The notes: generated by a model from the sequence alone, not told the origin. Numbered from the stretch's first letter, positions 18,782-27,433 are shown. The stretch is DNA of 64,000 nucleotides from Stenotrophomonas sp. SAU14A_NAIMI4_5 (GCF_003086795.1 NZ_CP026003.1:286455-350454), one strand, 5' to 3'. A program made the numbers and translations.

Positions 18782-19885
18782 TTGAGCCAGCTGTTCTCGC
18801 CGATGTCCCTCGGCCCCCTGACCCTGCCCAACCGCATCGTGATCGCGCCGATGTGCCAGTACTCCGCCGAAGAGGGCCGCGCCAGCGACTGGCACGCCAT
18901 GCACCTGGGCAACCTGGCGCAGTCCGGCGCCGGCCTGCTGATCCTGGAAGCCACCGCGGTCGAGCCGCGCGGGCGCATCAGCTGGGCCGACCTGGGCCTG
19001 TGGGACGACGAGACCGAGGCCGCGCTGGCGCAGGTGCTGGCCAGCGTCCGCCGCTGGTCGTCGATGCCGCTGGGCATCCAGCTGGCCCATGCCGGCCGCA
19101 AGGCCTCCACCGCCCGCCCGTGGGACGGCGGCCGCCAGCTGCCGGCCGACGATGCCAACGGCTGGGCCACCGTCGCCCCGTCGCCGGTGCCCTTCCATGC
19201 CGCCGATCCGGCGCCCGAGGCGCTGGATGAAGCCGGCATCGCCGAGATCATCGCTGCCTTCGCCGCCAGCGCGGTGCGTGCCGAGCGCCTGGGCTTCGAG
19301 CTGATCGAGATCCACGCCGCGCACGGCTACCTGCTGCACCAGTTCCTGTCGCCGCTCAGCAACCGCCGCACCGACGGCTACGGTGGCTCGCTGCCGAACC
19401 GCCTGCGCCTGCTGGTGGAAGTGTTCGATGCGGTGCGCGCCGCGGTGTCGGACAAGGTGTCGGTGGGCGTGCGCATTTCCGCCACCGACTGGGTCGACGG
19501 CGGCTGGGACCTGGTGCAGAGCGAAGCGCTGGCGCAGATCCTCGACGCGCGCGGCTGCAACTTCCTGCACGTGTCCAGCGGCGGCCTCGACGAGCGCCAG
19601 AAGATCAGCGTCGGCCCGGGCTACCAGGTGCCGTTCGCGGCGGCCATCAAGGCCAAGAAGCTGCGCATGCCGGTCATCGCGGTCGGCCTGATCACCGAGC
19701 CGGAACAGGCCGAATCGATCCTGCGCCACAACCAGGCCGATGCCATCGCCCTGGCCCGCGGCATCCTGTACGACCCGCGCTGGCCGTGGCACGCCGCGGC
19801 CGCGCTGGGCGACAGCGTGGTGCCGTCGCCGCAGTACCTGCGCTGCGAGCCGCGCGAAGCGCGCAACGTGTTCCGCGCACGCTGA
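18782..19885 (+). CDS. NADH:flavin oxidoreductase, old yellow enzyme family (YqjM/XenA-like)
   Basis: A 367-residue FMN-dependent TIM-barrel ene-reductase. Visible features are LPNRIVIAPMCQYSA (YqjM-type Cys), QLAHAGRKAS, the catalytic pair and loop in EIHAAHGYLLHQFLSPLSN, and RTDGYGGSLPNR. The start is uncertain: TTG at 18782 gives the usual LSQLFSPMSLGPL N-terminus, GTG at 18746 adds 12 residues, and ATG at 18803 would trim it. It reduces activated double bonds in electrophiles using NAD(P)H. A LysR gene converges on its 3' end, so that regulator need not control it. Confidence 0.9.
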   Translation: MSQLFSPMSLGPLTLPNRIVIAPMCQYSAEEGRASDWHAMHLGNLAQSGAGLLILEATAVEPRGRISWADLGLWDDETEAALAQVLASVRRWSSMPLGIQLAHAGRKASTARPWDGGRQLPADDANGWATVAPSPVPFHAADPAPEALDEAGIAEIIAAFAASAVRAERLGFELIEIHAAHGYLLHQFLSPLSNRRTDGYGGSLPNRLRLLVEVFDAVRAAVSDKVSVGVRISATDWVDGGWDLVQSEALAQILDARGCNFLHVSSGGLDERQKISVGPGYQVPFAAAIKAKKLRMPVIAVGLITEPEQAESILRHNQADAIALARGILYDPRWPWHAAAALGDSVVPSPQYLRCEPREARNVFRAR

Positions 19886-19888
19886 GCC

Positions 19889-20800
19889 TCAGACCTGCCA
19901 GGCCGGCGCGATGCCGGCCTGCAGGTGCTCGAACAGCGCGCGGATCTTCGCGGTGAAATCGCGGCGGTCGCTCACGCAGAAGAATACCTCCATCGGCTCC
20001 GGCTGCCAGTCGCTGGCCGGGCCGAACACCGCCTGCAGGCGGCCATCGCGCAGATAGGGCTCGGCCACGAACGCGGCCAGCCGGGTGATGCCCGCGCCTG
20101 CAGCGGCCAGTTCGGCCAGCGCGTCGATGTCATCGCAGACCATGCTCGGCGGCAGCGCCGCATCCACCCGCTGGCCGTCCTTCAGCAGGCCCCAGCGCAG
20201 CGGTCGGCCATCGGTGGGGAAGCGGTGCAGCAGCCCGCGATGGCCGTTCAGCGCGGCCGGATTGGCCGGCGTGCCGTGCGCCTCCAGGTAGGCCGGCGAG
20301 GCACAGAAAACGAACGGGATGCGCGCCAGCGGCCGCGCCACCAGTCCGTCTTCCAGCTGCGCGCCGATGCGGATGCTGGCATCCACCGCCTCCGGCCCGT
20401 GCTGCACGGCGCGATCGCTCAGGCGCAGTTCCAGCTGCAGCTGCGGGTAGCGCTGCTGCAGGCGGGGCAGCAGCGGTGCCAGCACGTGGCGGCCGAACGC
20501 GCTGCTGCTGGCGATGCGCAGCGGCCCGGACGGTTCGATATCGCCGGCGGTGACCATCGCCTGCGCGCGCGCCAGGTCGGCCTCGATGTGCCGCACCTGC
20601 GCCAGGTACACCGCACCGGCCTCGCTGAGCGCCAGCTGCCGCGTGCTGCGGTTGAGCAGGCGCACGCCCAGGTGGGCTTCCAGCCGGTGGATGTTCTGGC
20701 CCACGGCGGTGGCGCTGATGCCAAGGTGGCGGGCCGCGGCGGCAATGCTGCCGGTCTCTGCGGTGCGGGTGAAGCTGCGGATGAGCTGCAACAGGTTCAT
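19889..20800 (-). CDS. LysR-family transcriptional regulator
   Basis: A 303-residue regulator with an N-terminal winged helix (residues 1-60; RSFTRTAETGSIAAAARHLG and VGQNIHRLEAHLG) and a periplasmic-binding-like effector domain from about residue 90. It was started at MNLLQLIRSF, the normal LysR N-terminus, although the frame is open further upstream. Its 3' end meets that of the old yellow enzyme gene, and its start faces the exported protein at 20936. The target and ligand are unknown. Confidence 0.9.
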   Translation of the reverse strand: MNLLQLIRSFTRTAETGSIAAAARHLGISATAVGQNIHRLEAHLGVRLLNRSTRQLALSEAGAVYLAQVRHIEADLARAQAMVTAGDIEPSGPLRIASSSAFGRHVLAPLLPRLQQRYPQLQLELRLSDRAVQHGPEAVDASIRIGAQLEDGLVARPLARIPFVFCASPAYLEAHGTPANPAALNGHRGLLHRFPTDGRPLRWGLLKDGQRVDAALPPSMVCDDIDALAELAAAGAGITRLAAFVAEPYLRDGRLQAVFGPASDWQPEPMEVFFCVSDRRDFTAKIRALFEHLQAGIAPAWQV

Positions 20801-20935
20801 GACCGACCAGCTTGCCATGTGGGAGGGCAAGTATCGCTTGGGTCTGTACCAAGCCGCGCAGCGTTGTCGTATCCGCACTTGGTGTGTGCCCATCGACCGC
20901 GCTAGGCTGCCTGCGTCCATGGGGAAGGAGGCCGC

Positions 20936-21814
20936 ATGAAGTCGACCGCACTGCATCGTTGGATGGGTGGGCTGCTGTTGTTGGCCAGCGCCGGCGTGTC
21001 CGCCGCCCCGATCCCTCTGGCCGACCGCCTGCAGGCCATCGACGAAGACGCGCGGGCGATGCCACTGGCCGAGCGCGTGCAGCGCCTGCAGGTGGCCTAC
21101 CAGGCCGATCCGCTGGCATCGATGCTCGCCGAGGGCTGCCAGGCCGTACCGGCCGAGCGCGTGGAGGATGCATTCGCGGCCACCCAGCTGGTCAACTTCT
21201 ACGAGCCGGACGCGCAGCGGCTGGACCAGATGCAGTGCCTGTTGCCGCGTTTGCGGGGTCAGGGCGATGCCGCGAAGGCCCGCGCCGATGAACTGCACCG
21301 TGCGCTGATCGCACAGCGCCGGTTCGCCCAGGCCAATGCGCTGCGCGCCGATGCAGGCCTGGATGCCAAGGTTCTGCCTGGGATCACCGGTGATACGGTG
21401 GCGGCGCGCCAGGTGCTGGTGCTTTCAGACGCCGACCACGCCGTCCGCCGCACCCTGCCGCAGCAGGGCTGGCAGATCGTAGCGCTGGTCCATCCGTACT
21501 GTGGTTTCTCGCAGCGTGCCCTGGCGGCGATCACCACCGATCCCGCGTTCGCAGGGCTGCGGCCACACCTGCAGCTGGTGGTGCCCAACGACCAGAACTG
21601 GCCCATCCAGCAGATGCTGGACTGGAACCGTGCGCATCCCGATCTGCCGATGCAGCCGCTGCAGCCCGGCCCGGCCTGGACGGCGCTGCGCACTGGCCAG
21701 ACGCCCACCTTCCATCTGCTGAAGGACGGCGCGCTGATGACCACCGCGCTGGGCTGGGAGAACGACGGGCAAGCGCTGCGGGCACTGCAGGCGCTGATGG
21801 AGGCGCCACGCTGA
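20936..21814 (+). CDS. Exported protein with a thioredoxin-like C-terminal half
   Basis: A 292-residue protein preceded by a strong GGAAGGAGG ribosome-binding site. The signal peptide ends near SAGVSAA (residues 1-23). An alpha-helical N-terminal domain with two or three cysteines is followed from residue about 165 by a thioredoxin-like section: LVHPYCGFSQRAL, with a single cysteine in the CxxS position, then QLVVPND and QTPTFHLLKDGALMTT. One cysteine suggests a redoxin-like role without a dithiol. Function unknown; periplasmic location likely. Confidence 0.72.
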   Translation: MKSTALHRWMGGLLLLASAGVSAAPIPLADRLQAIDEDARAMPLAERVQRLQVAYQADPLASMLAEGCQAVPAERVEDAFAATQLVNFYEPDAQRLDQMQCLLPRLRGQGDAAKARADELHRALIAQRRFAQANALRADAGLDAKVLPGITGDTVAARQVLVLSDADHAVRRTLPQQGWQIVALVHPYCGFSQRALAAITTDPAFAGLRPHLQLVVPNDQNWPIQQMLDWNRAHPDLPMQPLQPGPAWTALRTGQTPTFHLLKDGALMTTALGWENDGQALRALQALMEAPR

Positions 21815-21883
21815 TCATCGGCGCACACGGTTGCATCGGTGACCATCGTCCCCGCTGCCACGGCGCTGCCCTAAACTCGGGCG

Positions 21884-22735
21884 ATGCGCCCCGATTCCAT
21901 TCTTACCCTGTCCTGCCCCGACCGCACCGGCATCGTCTACCGCGTGTCCGGGCTGTTGTTCGACCACGGCTGCAACATCCTCGACGCCCAGCAGTTCGGC
22001 GATGAGGAGAGCGGACGCTTCTTCCTGCGCGTGCATTTCGACCGCGACGCCAGCCTGCCGCTGGACACCGTGCATGCAGCGATGGCCGCGCTGGCCACCG
22101 ACTACGGCATGGACTGGCAGCTGCACGACGGCCGCCGCCGCGCGCGCCTGCTCGTGCTGGTCAGCAAGCAGGGCCATTGCCTGAACGACCTGCTGTTCCG
22201 CGCCCACAGCGGCCAGCTGAAAGTGGACATCGCCGCGGTGGCGTCCAACCACGCCGATTTCGCGCCGCTGGCCGCGTCCTACCAGGTGCCGTTCCACCAT
22301 CTGCCGGTGAACGCGGACACGCGCGCCGTGCAGGAACAGCAGATCATCGACCTTGTCGAACGCGAGCGCATCGACCTGGTGGTGCTGGCGCGTTACATGC
22401 AGATCCTCTCGCCCACGCTGTGCCGCGCTCTGGCCGGTCGCGCGATCAACATCCACCACAGCTTCCTGCCCAGCTTCAAGGGCGCGCAGCCGTACCACCA
22501 GGCGCACGCGCGTGGGGTCAAGATCATCGGCGCCACCGCGCACTACGTGACCGAAGACCTGGACGAAGGCCCGATCATCGAACAGGACGTGGCCCGCGTG
22601 GACCACGCCATGGCACCGCGCGAACTGGTGCGGCTGGGCAGCGACACCGAATCCCAGGTGCTGGCGCGCGCCGTGCGCCGGCACGTCGAGCACCGCATCC
22701 TGCTCAACGGGCATCGCACGGTGGTGTTCCGGTAA
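21884..22735 (+). CDS. purU: Formyltetrahydrofolate deformylase
   Basis: A 283-residue enzyme that hydrolyses 10-formyl-THF to THF and formate. An N-terminal ACT domain (ILTLSCPDRTGIVYRVSGLL) precedes the formyltransferase-like domain with INIHHSFLPSFKGAQPYHQA and the catalytic-type ATAHYVTEDLDEGPIIEQ. Length and layout match PurU. It is a single gene flanked downstream by SMAG repeats and probably balances one-carbon units for purine and glycine metabolism. Confidence 0.94.
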   Translation: MRPDSILTLSCPDRTGIVYRVSGLLFDHGCNILDAQQFGDEESGRFFLRVHFDRDASLPLDTVHAAMAALATDYGMDWQLHDGRRRARLLVLVSKQGHCLNDLLFRAHSGQLKVDIAAVASNHADFAPLAASYQVPFHHLPVNADTRAVQEQQIIDLVERERIDLVVLARYMQILSPTLCRALAGRAINIHHSFLPSFKGAQPYHQAHARGVKIIGATAHYVTEDLDEGPIIEQDVARVDHAMAPRELVRLGSDTESQVLARAVRRHVEHRILLNGHRTVVFR

Positions 22736-22751
22736 TTGTCTACCCCGCGTC

Positions 22752-22814
22752 CGCCGGGCATGGCCCGGCGCTACCAACGGGCGTGATCCGGTAGCGCCGG
22801 GCCATGCCCGGCGG
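22752..22814. repeat. Inverted SMAG pair between purU and pncA
   Basis: A GCCGGGC palindrome ending in GCTAC (22752-22774) and another starting with GTAGCGCC (22791-22814) sit tail to tail between two convergent genes. Confidence 0.85.
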
Positions 22815-22821
22815 TCACGCT

Positions 22822-23448
22822 TCAGAAGATGGCAATCCCCGCCTTGCCCAGCGCCTCACGCACCATCGCGTCGTTGGCTTCGGTCACCGGCCGGGTCAGG
22901 TCCCAAAGTAACTTCACCCGGAAGCCGGATTTCACCGCGTCCTGCGCGCTCCACAGCACGCAGTAGTCGCGCGCCAGGCCGCACACATGCACCTCGCGGA
23001 TGCGGCGCTCATGCAGCCAGCCGGCCAGCCCGGTCGGCGGGCGTTCGCCCTCCGGACCATGGTTCTCGCGGAACGCGCTGTACGAATCCACCTGCTGGCG
23101 GGTGCCCTTGCGCAGGATCAGGTCGGCCACGGTCCAGTCCACGCCCGGGTGCAGCGCGGCGCCGTCGCTGCCCTGCACGCAGTGGTCCGGCCACAGGGTC
23201 TGCGGCTGCGCGTGCAGCAGGATGCTCTCGAACGGGCGCGTGCCGGGGTGCTGGCTGGCGAAGGAGGCGTGGTCGGCCGGGTGCCAGTCCTGGGTGGCCA
23301 CCACCGTGCGGTAGTGGCGCTGCGCCAGCAGCTCGGCAATCGGCGCCACCAGCGCATCACCCTGGTCGCAGGCCAATGCGCCACCGGGCATGAAGTCCGG
23401 CTGCAGGTCGATCACCAGCAGGGCGACATCGGCGGGCAGGGCGGTCAT
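22822..23448 (-). CDS. pncA: Nicotinamidase
   Basis: A 208-residue isochorismatase-fold amidase converting nicotinamide to nicotinate for NAD salvage. The catalytic triad is visible as Asp in LVIDLQPDFMPGGAL, Lys in LRKGT and Cys in GLARDYCVLWSA; metal ligands are in TQDWHPADHASF. The start MTALPADVALLV was chosen to match the family; the frame extends 20 codons upstream. It follows queH by 56 bp on the same strand, so both may share the riboswitch-controlled transcript. Confidence 0.93.
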   Translation of the reverse strand: MTALPADVALLVIDLQPDFMPGGALACDQGDALVAPIAELLAQRHYRTVVATQDWHPADHASFASQHPGTRPFESILLHAQPQTLWPDHCVQGSDGAALHPGVDWTVADLILRKGTRQQVDSYSAFRENHGPEGERPPTGLAGWLHERRIREVHVCGLARDYCVLWSAQDAVKSGFRVKLLWDLTRPVTEANDAMVREALGKAGIAIF

Positions 23449-23504
23449 GGCAGGGTCCAGCACAGCAGAGGGGGCGACCAGCGTGGCCGCCCCCCGCGCA
23501 CACG

Positions 23505-24176
23505 TCAATCGCCCTGCGGCGTTTCAGCCTCCTGGCCGTAGTACAGCAGGCCGATCTTGATGCGCTCGCGGCCGGTTTCGCGGCGGTGGCGGTTGGCATC
23601 GCGCAGCGAATACACGCAGCCGCAGTATTCCTGCTGGTAGAACTGCTCGCGCTTGCTGATCTCCACCATGCGGCTGGCACCGCCGCCCTTGCGCCAGTTG
23701 TATTCCCAGTACTGCAGGCCTTCGTAGCGCGAGGCCGCGCGCACGCCGCAGTCGTTGATCTGCGTCATGTTCTTCCAGCGCGAAATGCCCAGCGACGAAC
23801 TGATGGTGTCGTAGCCGTGCTCATGCGCGTACAGCGCGGTGCGCTCGAAACGCATGTCGAAGCACATCGTGCAGCGGATGCCACGCTCGGGTTCGTTCTC
23901 CATGCCGCGCGCGCGGCTGAACCAGTTGTCGGTGTCGTAGTCGCAGTCGATGAAGGGGATGCCGTGCTGCTCGGCGAAGCGGATGTTCTCCTGCTTGCGC
24001 AGCTCGTATTCCTTCACCGGGTGGATGTTGGGGTTGTAGAAGAAGATCGCGTAGTCGATCCCGGAGGCGGTGATCGCCTCCATCACTTCGCCCGAGCAGG
24101 GCGCGCAGCACGAATGCAGCAGCAGGCGCTTGCCGTCGGCGGGCAGGGACAGGGCGGGGCGTTGGAACTCGGTCAT
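23505..24176 (-). CDS. queH: Epoxyqueuosine reductase QueH (cobalamin-independent)
   Basis: A 223-residue DUF208/QueH protein that makes queuosine from epoxyqueuosine in tRNA. The conserved cysteines, thought to bind an Fe-S cluster, are visible: [10 protein letters not shown] at residues 21-30, [11 protein letters not shown] in the middle and EYCGCVYSL near the C-terminus. QueH replaces the cobalamin-dependent QueG. The ATG at 24176 has no good Shine-Dalgarno sequence of its own; it overlaps the TGA of a 31-codon leader ORF as ATGA. A cobalamin aptamer lies just upstream, predicting shut-off when B12 is plentiful. Confidence 0.95.
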   Translation of the reverse strand: MTEFQRPALSLPADGKRLLLHSCCAPCSGEVMEAITASGIDYAIFFYNPNIHPVKEYELRKQENIRFAEQHGIPFIDCDYDTDNWFSRARGMENEPERGIRCTMCFDMRFERTALYAHEHGYDTISSSLGISRWKNMTQINDCGVRAASRYEGLQYWEYNWRKGGGASRMVEISKREQFYQQEYCGCVYSLRDANRHRRETGRERIKIGLLYYGQEAETPQGD

Positions 24177-24268
24177 CGTCGGGTGCATCTGGGCGTGGGC
24201 AACGGGTCTGGCCGGAAACCGTGAACAGGACGCGCGCGGCCACGTCGCCTGCACGCGCAGGACGACAT
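24173..24268 (-). CDS. 31-codon leader ORF coupled to queH
   Basis: The frame starts at ATG 24268, 11 nt after GGAGG (24280-24284), and ends with a TGA that shares bases with the queH ATG. The Arg/Cys-rich product ([14 protein letters not shown] onward) looks like no family. Its GGAG is the 3' arm of hairpin CTCC-GCGG-GGAG, downstream of the cobalamin aptamer. It most likely exists to put queH translation under riboswitch control. That it is translated is inference. Confidence 0.55.
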   Translation of the reverse strand: MSSCACRRRGRARPVHGFRPDPLPTPRCTRR

Positions 24269-24281
24269 TGGCCCCGGCAAC

Positions 24282-24528
24282 CTCCCCGCGGAGATTCCAG
24301 GTCGAGTCAGGGGACGGTCGTGTCCCCCGGCCGGGGCCGGTATTCGGGCTGATGGACACGGGCCGCAGCCCACCTACTACCTGCCGCTTCCCAGGCGCGA
24401 GCCCAGTGCTGTTGGCAGGATTCGTTTCCATTCACCGCTGCGGGGCAGCTCCGGAATGGGCGCGTAAGGCGCCTTCACCGGATTCCCGTTTAAATCCCTG
24501 CCGTTGTCGCAACGACGGCAGGGATACC
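24282..24528 (-). promoter_or_regulatory. Cobalamin (B12) riboswitch upstream of queH
   Basis: Read 5' to 3' on the minus strand, the class hallmarks appear in order: GGTATCCCTG (24528), a hairpin, TTTAAACGGGAATCCGGTGA, GAGCTGCCCCGCAGCGGTGA, AAACGA, CACTGGG, CTGGGAAG, and the B12 box AGCCCGAATACCGGCC (24335-24350), matching rAGYCMGgAgaCCkGCC at 14 of 16 positions. GGTAT can pair with ATACC of the box. Downstream, CTCC-GCGG-GGAG (24282-24293) forms a hairpin whose GCGG loop complements CCGC in the aptamer and whose stem includes the apparent Shine-Dalgarno of the leader ORF. No T tract is present, so translational control is likelier than termination. Confidence 0.9.
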
Positions 24529-24602
24529 TTCGGCGTGCCCACGGTGGACGCGTTGCCGGCCAGGGTCAAGGGGCAAGGGGGGGCAGAGCCCGGCGGAAGG
24601 AA

Positions 24603-24641
24603 GGGGTCGGATCCCGCTGCCAAGCAGCGGGCTCTGACCCC
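24603..24641 (+). repeat. GGGGTC-type hairpin repeat, copy 3
   Basis: The same outer arms as the other copies, but inner stem CCCGCTGC/GCAGCGGG around CAA. It lies 14 bp beyond the 3' end of nadV and upstream of the riboswitch. Confidence 0.85.
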
Positions 24642-24655
24642 GGGCGGGATGCGCC

Positions 24656-26065
24656 TCAACGCCCCGCCGCAGCCCGCGCGCGGATGTCCTCCAGCCGCTG
24701 GTCGTACAGCAACCGGCCGTTCTCCCACACGGTCACCATCGCATCCTCGAAGCCGGCCGGCAGGGTGTCGTCACCGCTGGCCGGCAGCGCCACCGTATGC
24801 AGGCTGCCATCGTCCAGCCGGCGCAGCAGGCGCATGCGGCCGCGCTTGCTGGTCTTGCCGGCATCGGTGATCGGGTCCTTGTAGACGTCGATCCAGGCAC
24901 CGTCCACCCGCGCGGCCGAGCACTTCAGCGCGAACTTCTGCGTATCGCGGTCCAGCCGCTGCAGCAGGGCACCGCCCATGCCGAAGGCCACGTTGTCGGC
25001 GGCGTAGCCGTCAGCGGTGATGCGCTGCAGGATGGCGCGGATCGTATCCGGGTTGATGCCATCGCCCTGGATCACCCGCACGTGGTTGAGCACGCGGTAG
25101 CCCTTGACGTTGATCGTGTGGCCAAAGGCCTCGTCCAGGCGGCGCAGGCTCTCGGCCACCACTTCCACCGGGTCGCCCGAATCGGGGCGGATGACCAGGG
25201 TCGCGCCCGAAGCGATCACTTCATCGCGCAGGGTGGTGCCCCAGTGTTCGCTGATCGCGTGGTAGATGTCATAGCTGTCCGACACCACCGCCACGATCGC
25301 GCCGGGCCTGCCGAACTGGCGCAGCATGTTGCGGTACGCATCGACCTCGCGCTCCCGGCCCCAGCTGGTGATGGTGCTGTGCTCGGCGGCGGGAATCGAA
25401 TAGCCGGCCATCGGCGCGTGGTAGTGCGCGCGGGCCAGGCACAGCGCCGAGACGGTGTCGGTGCCGAGGAAGTTGACCAGGTGCGCGGCACCGCCCAGCG
25501 CGGCCGACTGCAGGCTCGACACACCGCGTGCGCCGAAGTCGTGCAGCTTGAACGGCAGCTGCCCCTGCGGGACGTCGCTGGTCTGCTGCAGGAAACCGGC
25601 GATGGTCTGCCGCGCATGCCAGCTGATGGTGGCCACGGTGACCGGGTACCACACGCGCAGCAGCAGGGTTTCCAGGTACGAGGGCACCCAGAACGCGGCC
25701 GGGTCGGTCGATTCGATGGTCATCAGCGCCTGGTGCGTGGGCACCACGCTGCCCTCGGGCACGGCGCGGATGCGTACCGGCAGGTGGCCGCCGAGGCGAT
25801 CGACGATATCGCGCCAGCCGGCTTCGTTGAACGGTTCGCCATGTGCGGCGAATACCGCGGCGGCGTCGTCGATATCGGCGTGGGTGACCGGCCGTGCCAG
25901 GGCGTCCTTGAGGATCGCCTGCAGGCCGAAGAACACCGTGCGGTCGTGCAGACCGCCGCGCGATTCCACGTAGAAGAACGTGGCATCGGTACCGGGCGGG
26001 TACTGCAGCCAGTGGCTGGCCTTGTAGCTGTCGGTGTCGAGGAGAGGATTATCGAGGTAATGCAT
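24656..26065 (-). CDS. nadV: Nicotinamide phosphoribosyltransferase
   Basis: A 469-residue NAMPT/NadV enzyme making NMN from nicotinamide and PRPP. Family blocks include LLDTDSYKASHWLQYPPGT at the N-terminus, YVESRGG, HDFGARGVSSLQSAALGG, YSIPAAEHSTITSWGRERE with the catalytic His region, IRPDSGDPVEV, VIQGDGIN and GMGGALLQRLDRDTQ. It lies 65 bp downstream of nadM on the same strand, so nicotinamide can be turned into NAD in two steps without deamidation. A perfect 9-bp hairpin (26092-26114) sits between the two genes. Confidence 0.95.
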   Translation of the reverse strand: MHYLDNPLLDTDSYKASHWLQYPPGTDATFFYVESRGGLHDRTVFFGLQAILKDALARPVTHADIDDAAAVFAAHGEPFNEAGWRDIVDRLGGHLPVRIRAVPEGSVVPTHQALMTIESTDPAAFWVPSYLETLLLRVWYPVTVATISWHARQTIAGFLQQTSDVPQGQLPFKLHDFGARGVSSLQSAALGGAAHLVNFLGTDTVSALCLARAHYHAPMAGYSIPAAEHSTITSWGREREVDAYRNMLRQFGRPGAIVAVVSDSYDIYHAISEHWGTTLRDEVIASGATLVIRPDSGDPVEVVAESLRRLDEAFGHTINVKGYRVLNHVRVIQGDGINPDTIRAILQRITADGYAADNVAFGMGGALLQRLDRDTQKFALKCSAARVDGAWIDVYKDPITDAGKTSKRGRMRLLRRLDDGSLHTVALPASGDDTLPAGFEDAMVTVWENGRLLYDQRLEDIRARAAAGR

Positions 26066-26130
26066 GACGGAAGCTCCTTCGCGTCGAGTGACACCGGCGG
26101 TCTATCCGCCGGTGGGGAAAGCCGGTCGGG

Positions 26131-27180
26131 TCAGCCCCGGCCGAGGAAATACTCCAGGATGTGCAGGTGGTCTTCGAACAGCTGCGGGCCCATCTCCAGC
26201 GCTTCGCTCACCGGAATCCAGCGCGCCTTGTCGGCGTCGTCGCCGCCGCGCACCGCCGGCAGTTCACCAGCCGGGAATTCGAAGTGGAAACCGTGGGTGA
26301 TGGTTCGGCCGCGCTGGCTGCGGTCGGGGTGGTCGAACACCTGCTGGCTCTTCAGCGAACCCTTCAGCACCGGCAGCGGAATCTTCAGCCGGGTCTCTTC
26401 ACGCAGTTCGCGCAGGCAGCTGTCGAGCAGGCTCTGTTCCTGGCCGACGAAGCCGCCGGGCAGCGCCCACAGGCCCTTGCCGGGTTCCGAACGGCGGCGC
26501 ACCAGCAGCACGTGGCCCGAATGCACCACCACCGCATCGGTGGTGACGAAGGTGGGTGCGTAGGGCGCGTCCTTCCAGGCGGCTTTGTACTGTTCCATGA
26601 AGCGGTACTCGGCCACCAGCTGGCCATAGGCCGGTGCACTTCTGCGGAAGGCTTCGAGCATGTCGTACACCGGCGCCGGCACGTTGCCACGCAGCATCAG
26701 CAGCGCACCATGGAAGTCGACGTCGCCGGCTTCGAACAGGTAGCGGCGCAGCTCGGTGGCCGACAGGGTGGCGGTGTGCTGCACGTCCACCAGCGGCCAC
26801 TGCGGGAATTCGCGCAGGTAGTAGCTGGAGGCGTCCTTGTCCATGCCGATCAGGCCGACCTTGGCATCGGCGGCGGCGCCGTCGTTGCGCAGGGCCTCGG
26901 CCACCTGGCGCTGCACATTGGCGATCCACTGGGCTTCGTTGTACAGGTGGTCGCGCAGCGGGCGGATCAGCAGGCGTTCGGTGTGGCCATCGAGGGCGGC
27001 CTGGATCATCACGGCGCGTTCGGCCACGGTCCAGGGATTGCGCAGGCTGCGGGGGGTATCGGCAGAGCCGACCAGGAAGATCAGCTTGCGGGCCCGGCTC
27101 AGGGCCAGGCGGGCAACGGCGGCGTGGCCGTTGTGGAAGGGCTCGAAACGCCCGATGAAGACGAGATAGTCGAATTCCAT
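26131..27180 (-). CDS. nadM: Bifunctional NMN adenylyltransferase / Nudix hydrolase (NadM-Nudix)
   Basis: A 349-residue fusion. The N-terminal nucleotidyltransferase (residues 1-180) has FIGRFEPFHNGH and GSADTPRSLRNPWTVAER and makes NAD from NMN. The C-terminal Nudix domain carries the full box GGFVGQEQSLLDSCLREL followed by REET, and probably hydrolyses ADP-ribose-type compounds. It is the first gene of a nadM-nadV operon. No nrtR-like regulator is visible nearby. Confidence 0.95.
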   Translation of the reverse strand: MEFDYLVFIGRFEPFHNGHAAVARLALSRARKLIFLVGSADTPRSLRNPWTVAERAVMIQAALDGHTERLLIRPLRDHLYNEAQWIANVQRQVAEALRNDGAAADAKVGLIGMDKDASSYYLREFPQWPLVDVQHTATLSATELRRYLFEAGDVDFHGALLMLRGNVPAPVYDMLEAFRRSAPAYGQLVAEYRFMEQYKAAWKDAPYAPTFVTTDAVVVHSGHVLLVRRRSEPGKGLWALPGGFVGQEQSLLDSCLRELREETRLKIPLPVLKGSLKSQQVFDHPDRSQRGRTITHGFHFEFPAGELPAVRGGDDADKARWIPVSEALEMGPQLFEDHLHILEYFLGRG

Positions 27181-27280
27181 GAGAATCCCTCATGTCGTTG
27201 TGATAGCCGCGGGTCTGTCCCTTGGCTTGGTGCTGATGCTACGCCGATGGTTGTGGGGGTCAAGTGTGGGGTTACCTGCG

Positions 27281-27303
27281 GTAGTGCCGGCCGCTGGCCG
27301 GCA
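27281..27303 (+). repeat. SMAG repeat forming one end of a composite element
   Basis: GTAGTGCCGGCCGCTGG-type palindrome. A similar repeat sits at the same place beside the second copy of the 92-bp hairpin element (31889-31911), and the linker between them is also partly conserved (TCCGTGGG then TGGCGGGG). Confidence 0.8.
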
Positions 27304-27341
27304 ACCTCAACTTCAAAAGCTGGCTATCCGTGGGTTGGCGG

Positions 27342-27433
27342 GGTGGGTCCGGTTGAGGGGGACGCTGCAAGTACGTCCATGTAAGCTCGGTCGCCGCATC
27401 CATGCGGCTCACGCCCCCTCAACCGGACCCACC
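27342..27433 (-). repeat. 92-bp hairpin element, copy A
   Basis: Terminal arms GGTGGGTCCGGTTGAGGGGG and the complementary CCCCTCAACCGGACCCACC enclose about 53 bp that contain GCCGCATGGATGCGGC and ACGTACTTGCAGCG. The reverse complement matches copy B (31759-31850) at all but a few positions. It fills most of the gap between nadM and the oxidase gene together with a SMAG and a GGGGTC repeat. No coding function or T-rich terminator tail is seen. Confidence 0.85.

Noticed and set aside
26092..26114. Terminator between nadM and nadV
   Set aside because: The 9-bp hairpin is perfect but has no T tract on either strand, so it was kept only as a note in the nadV entry.
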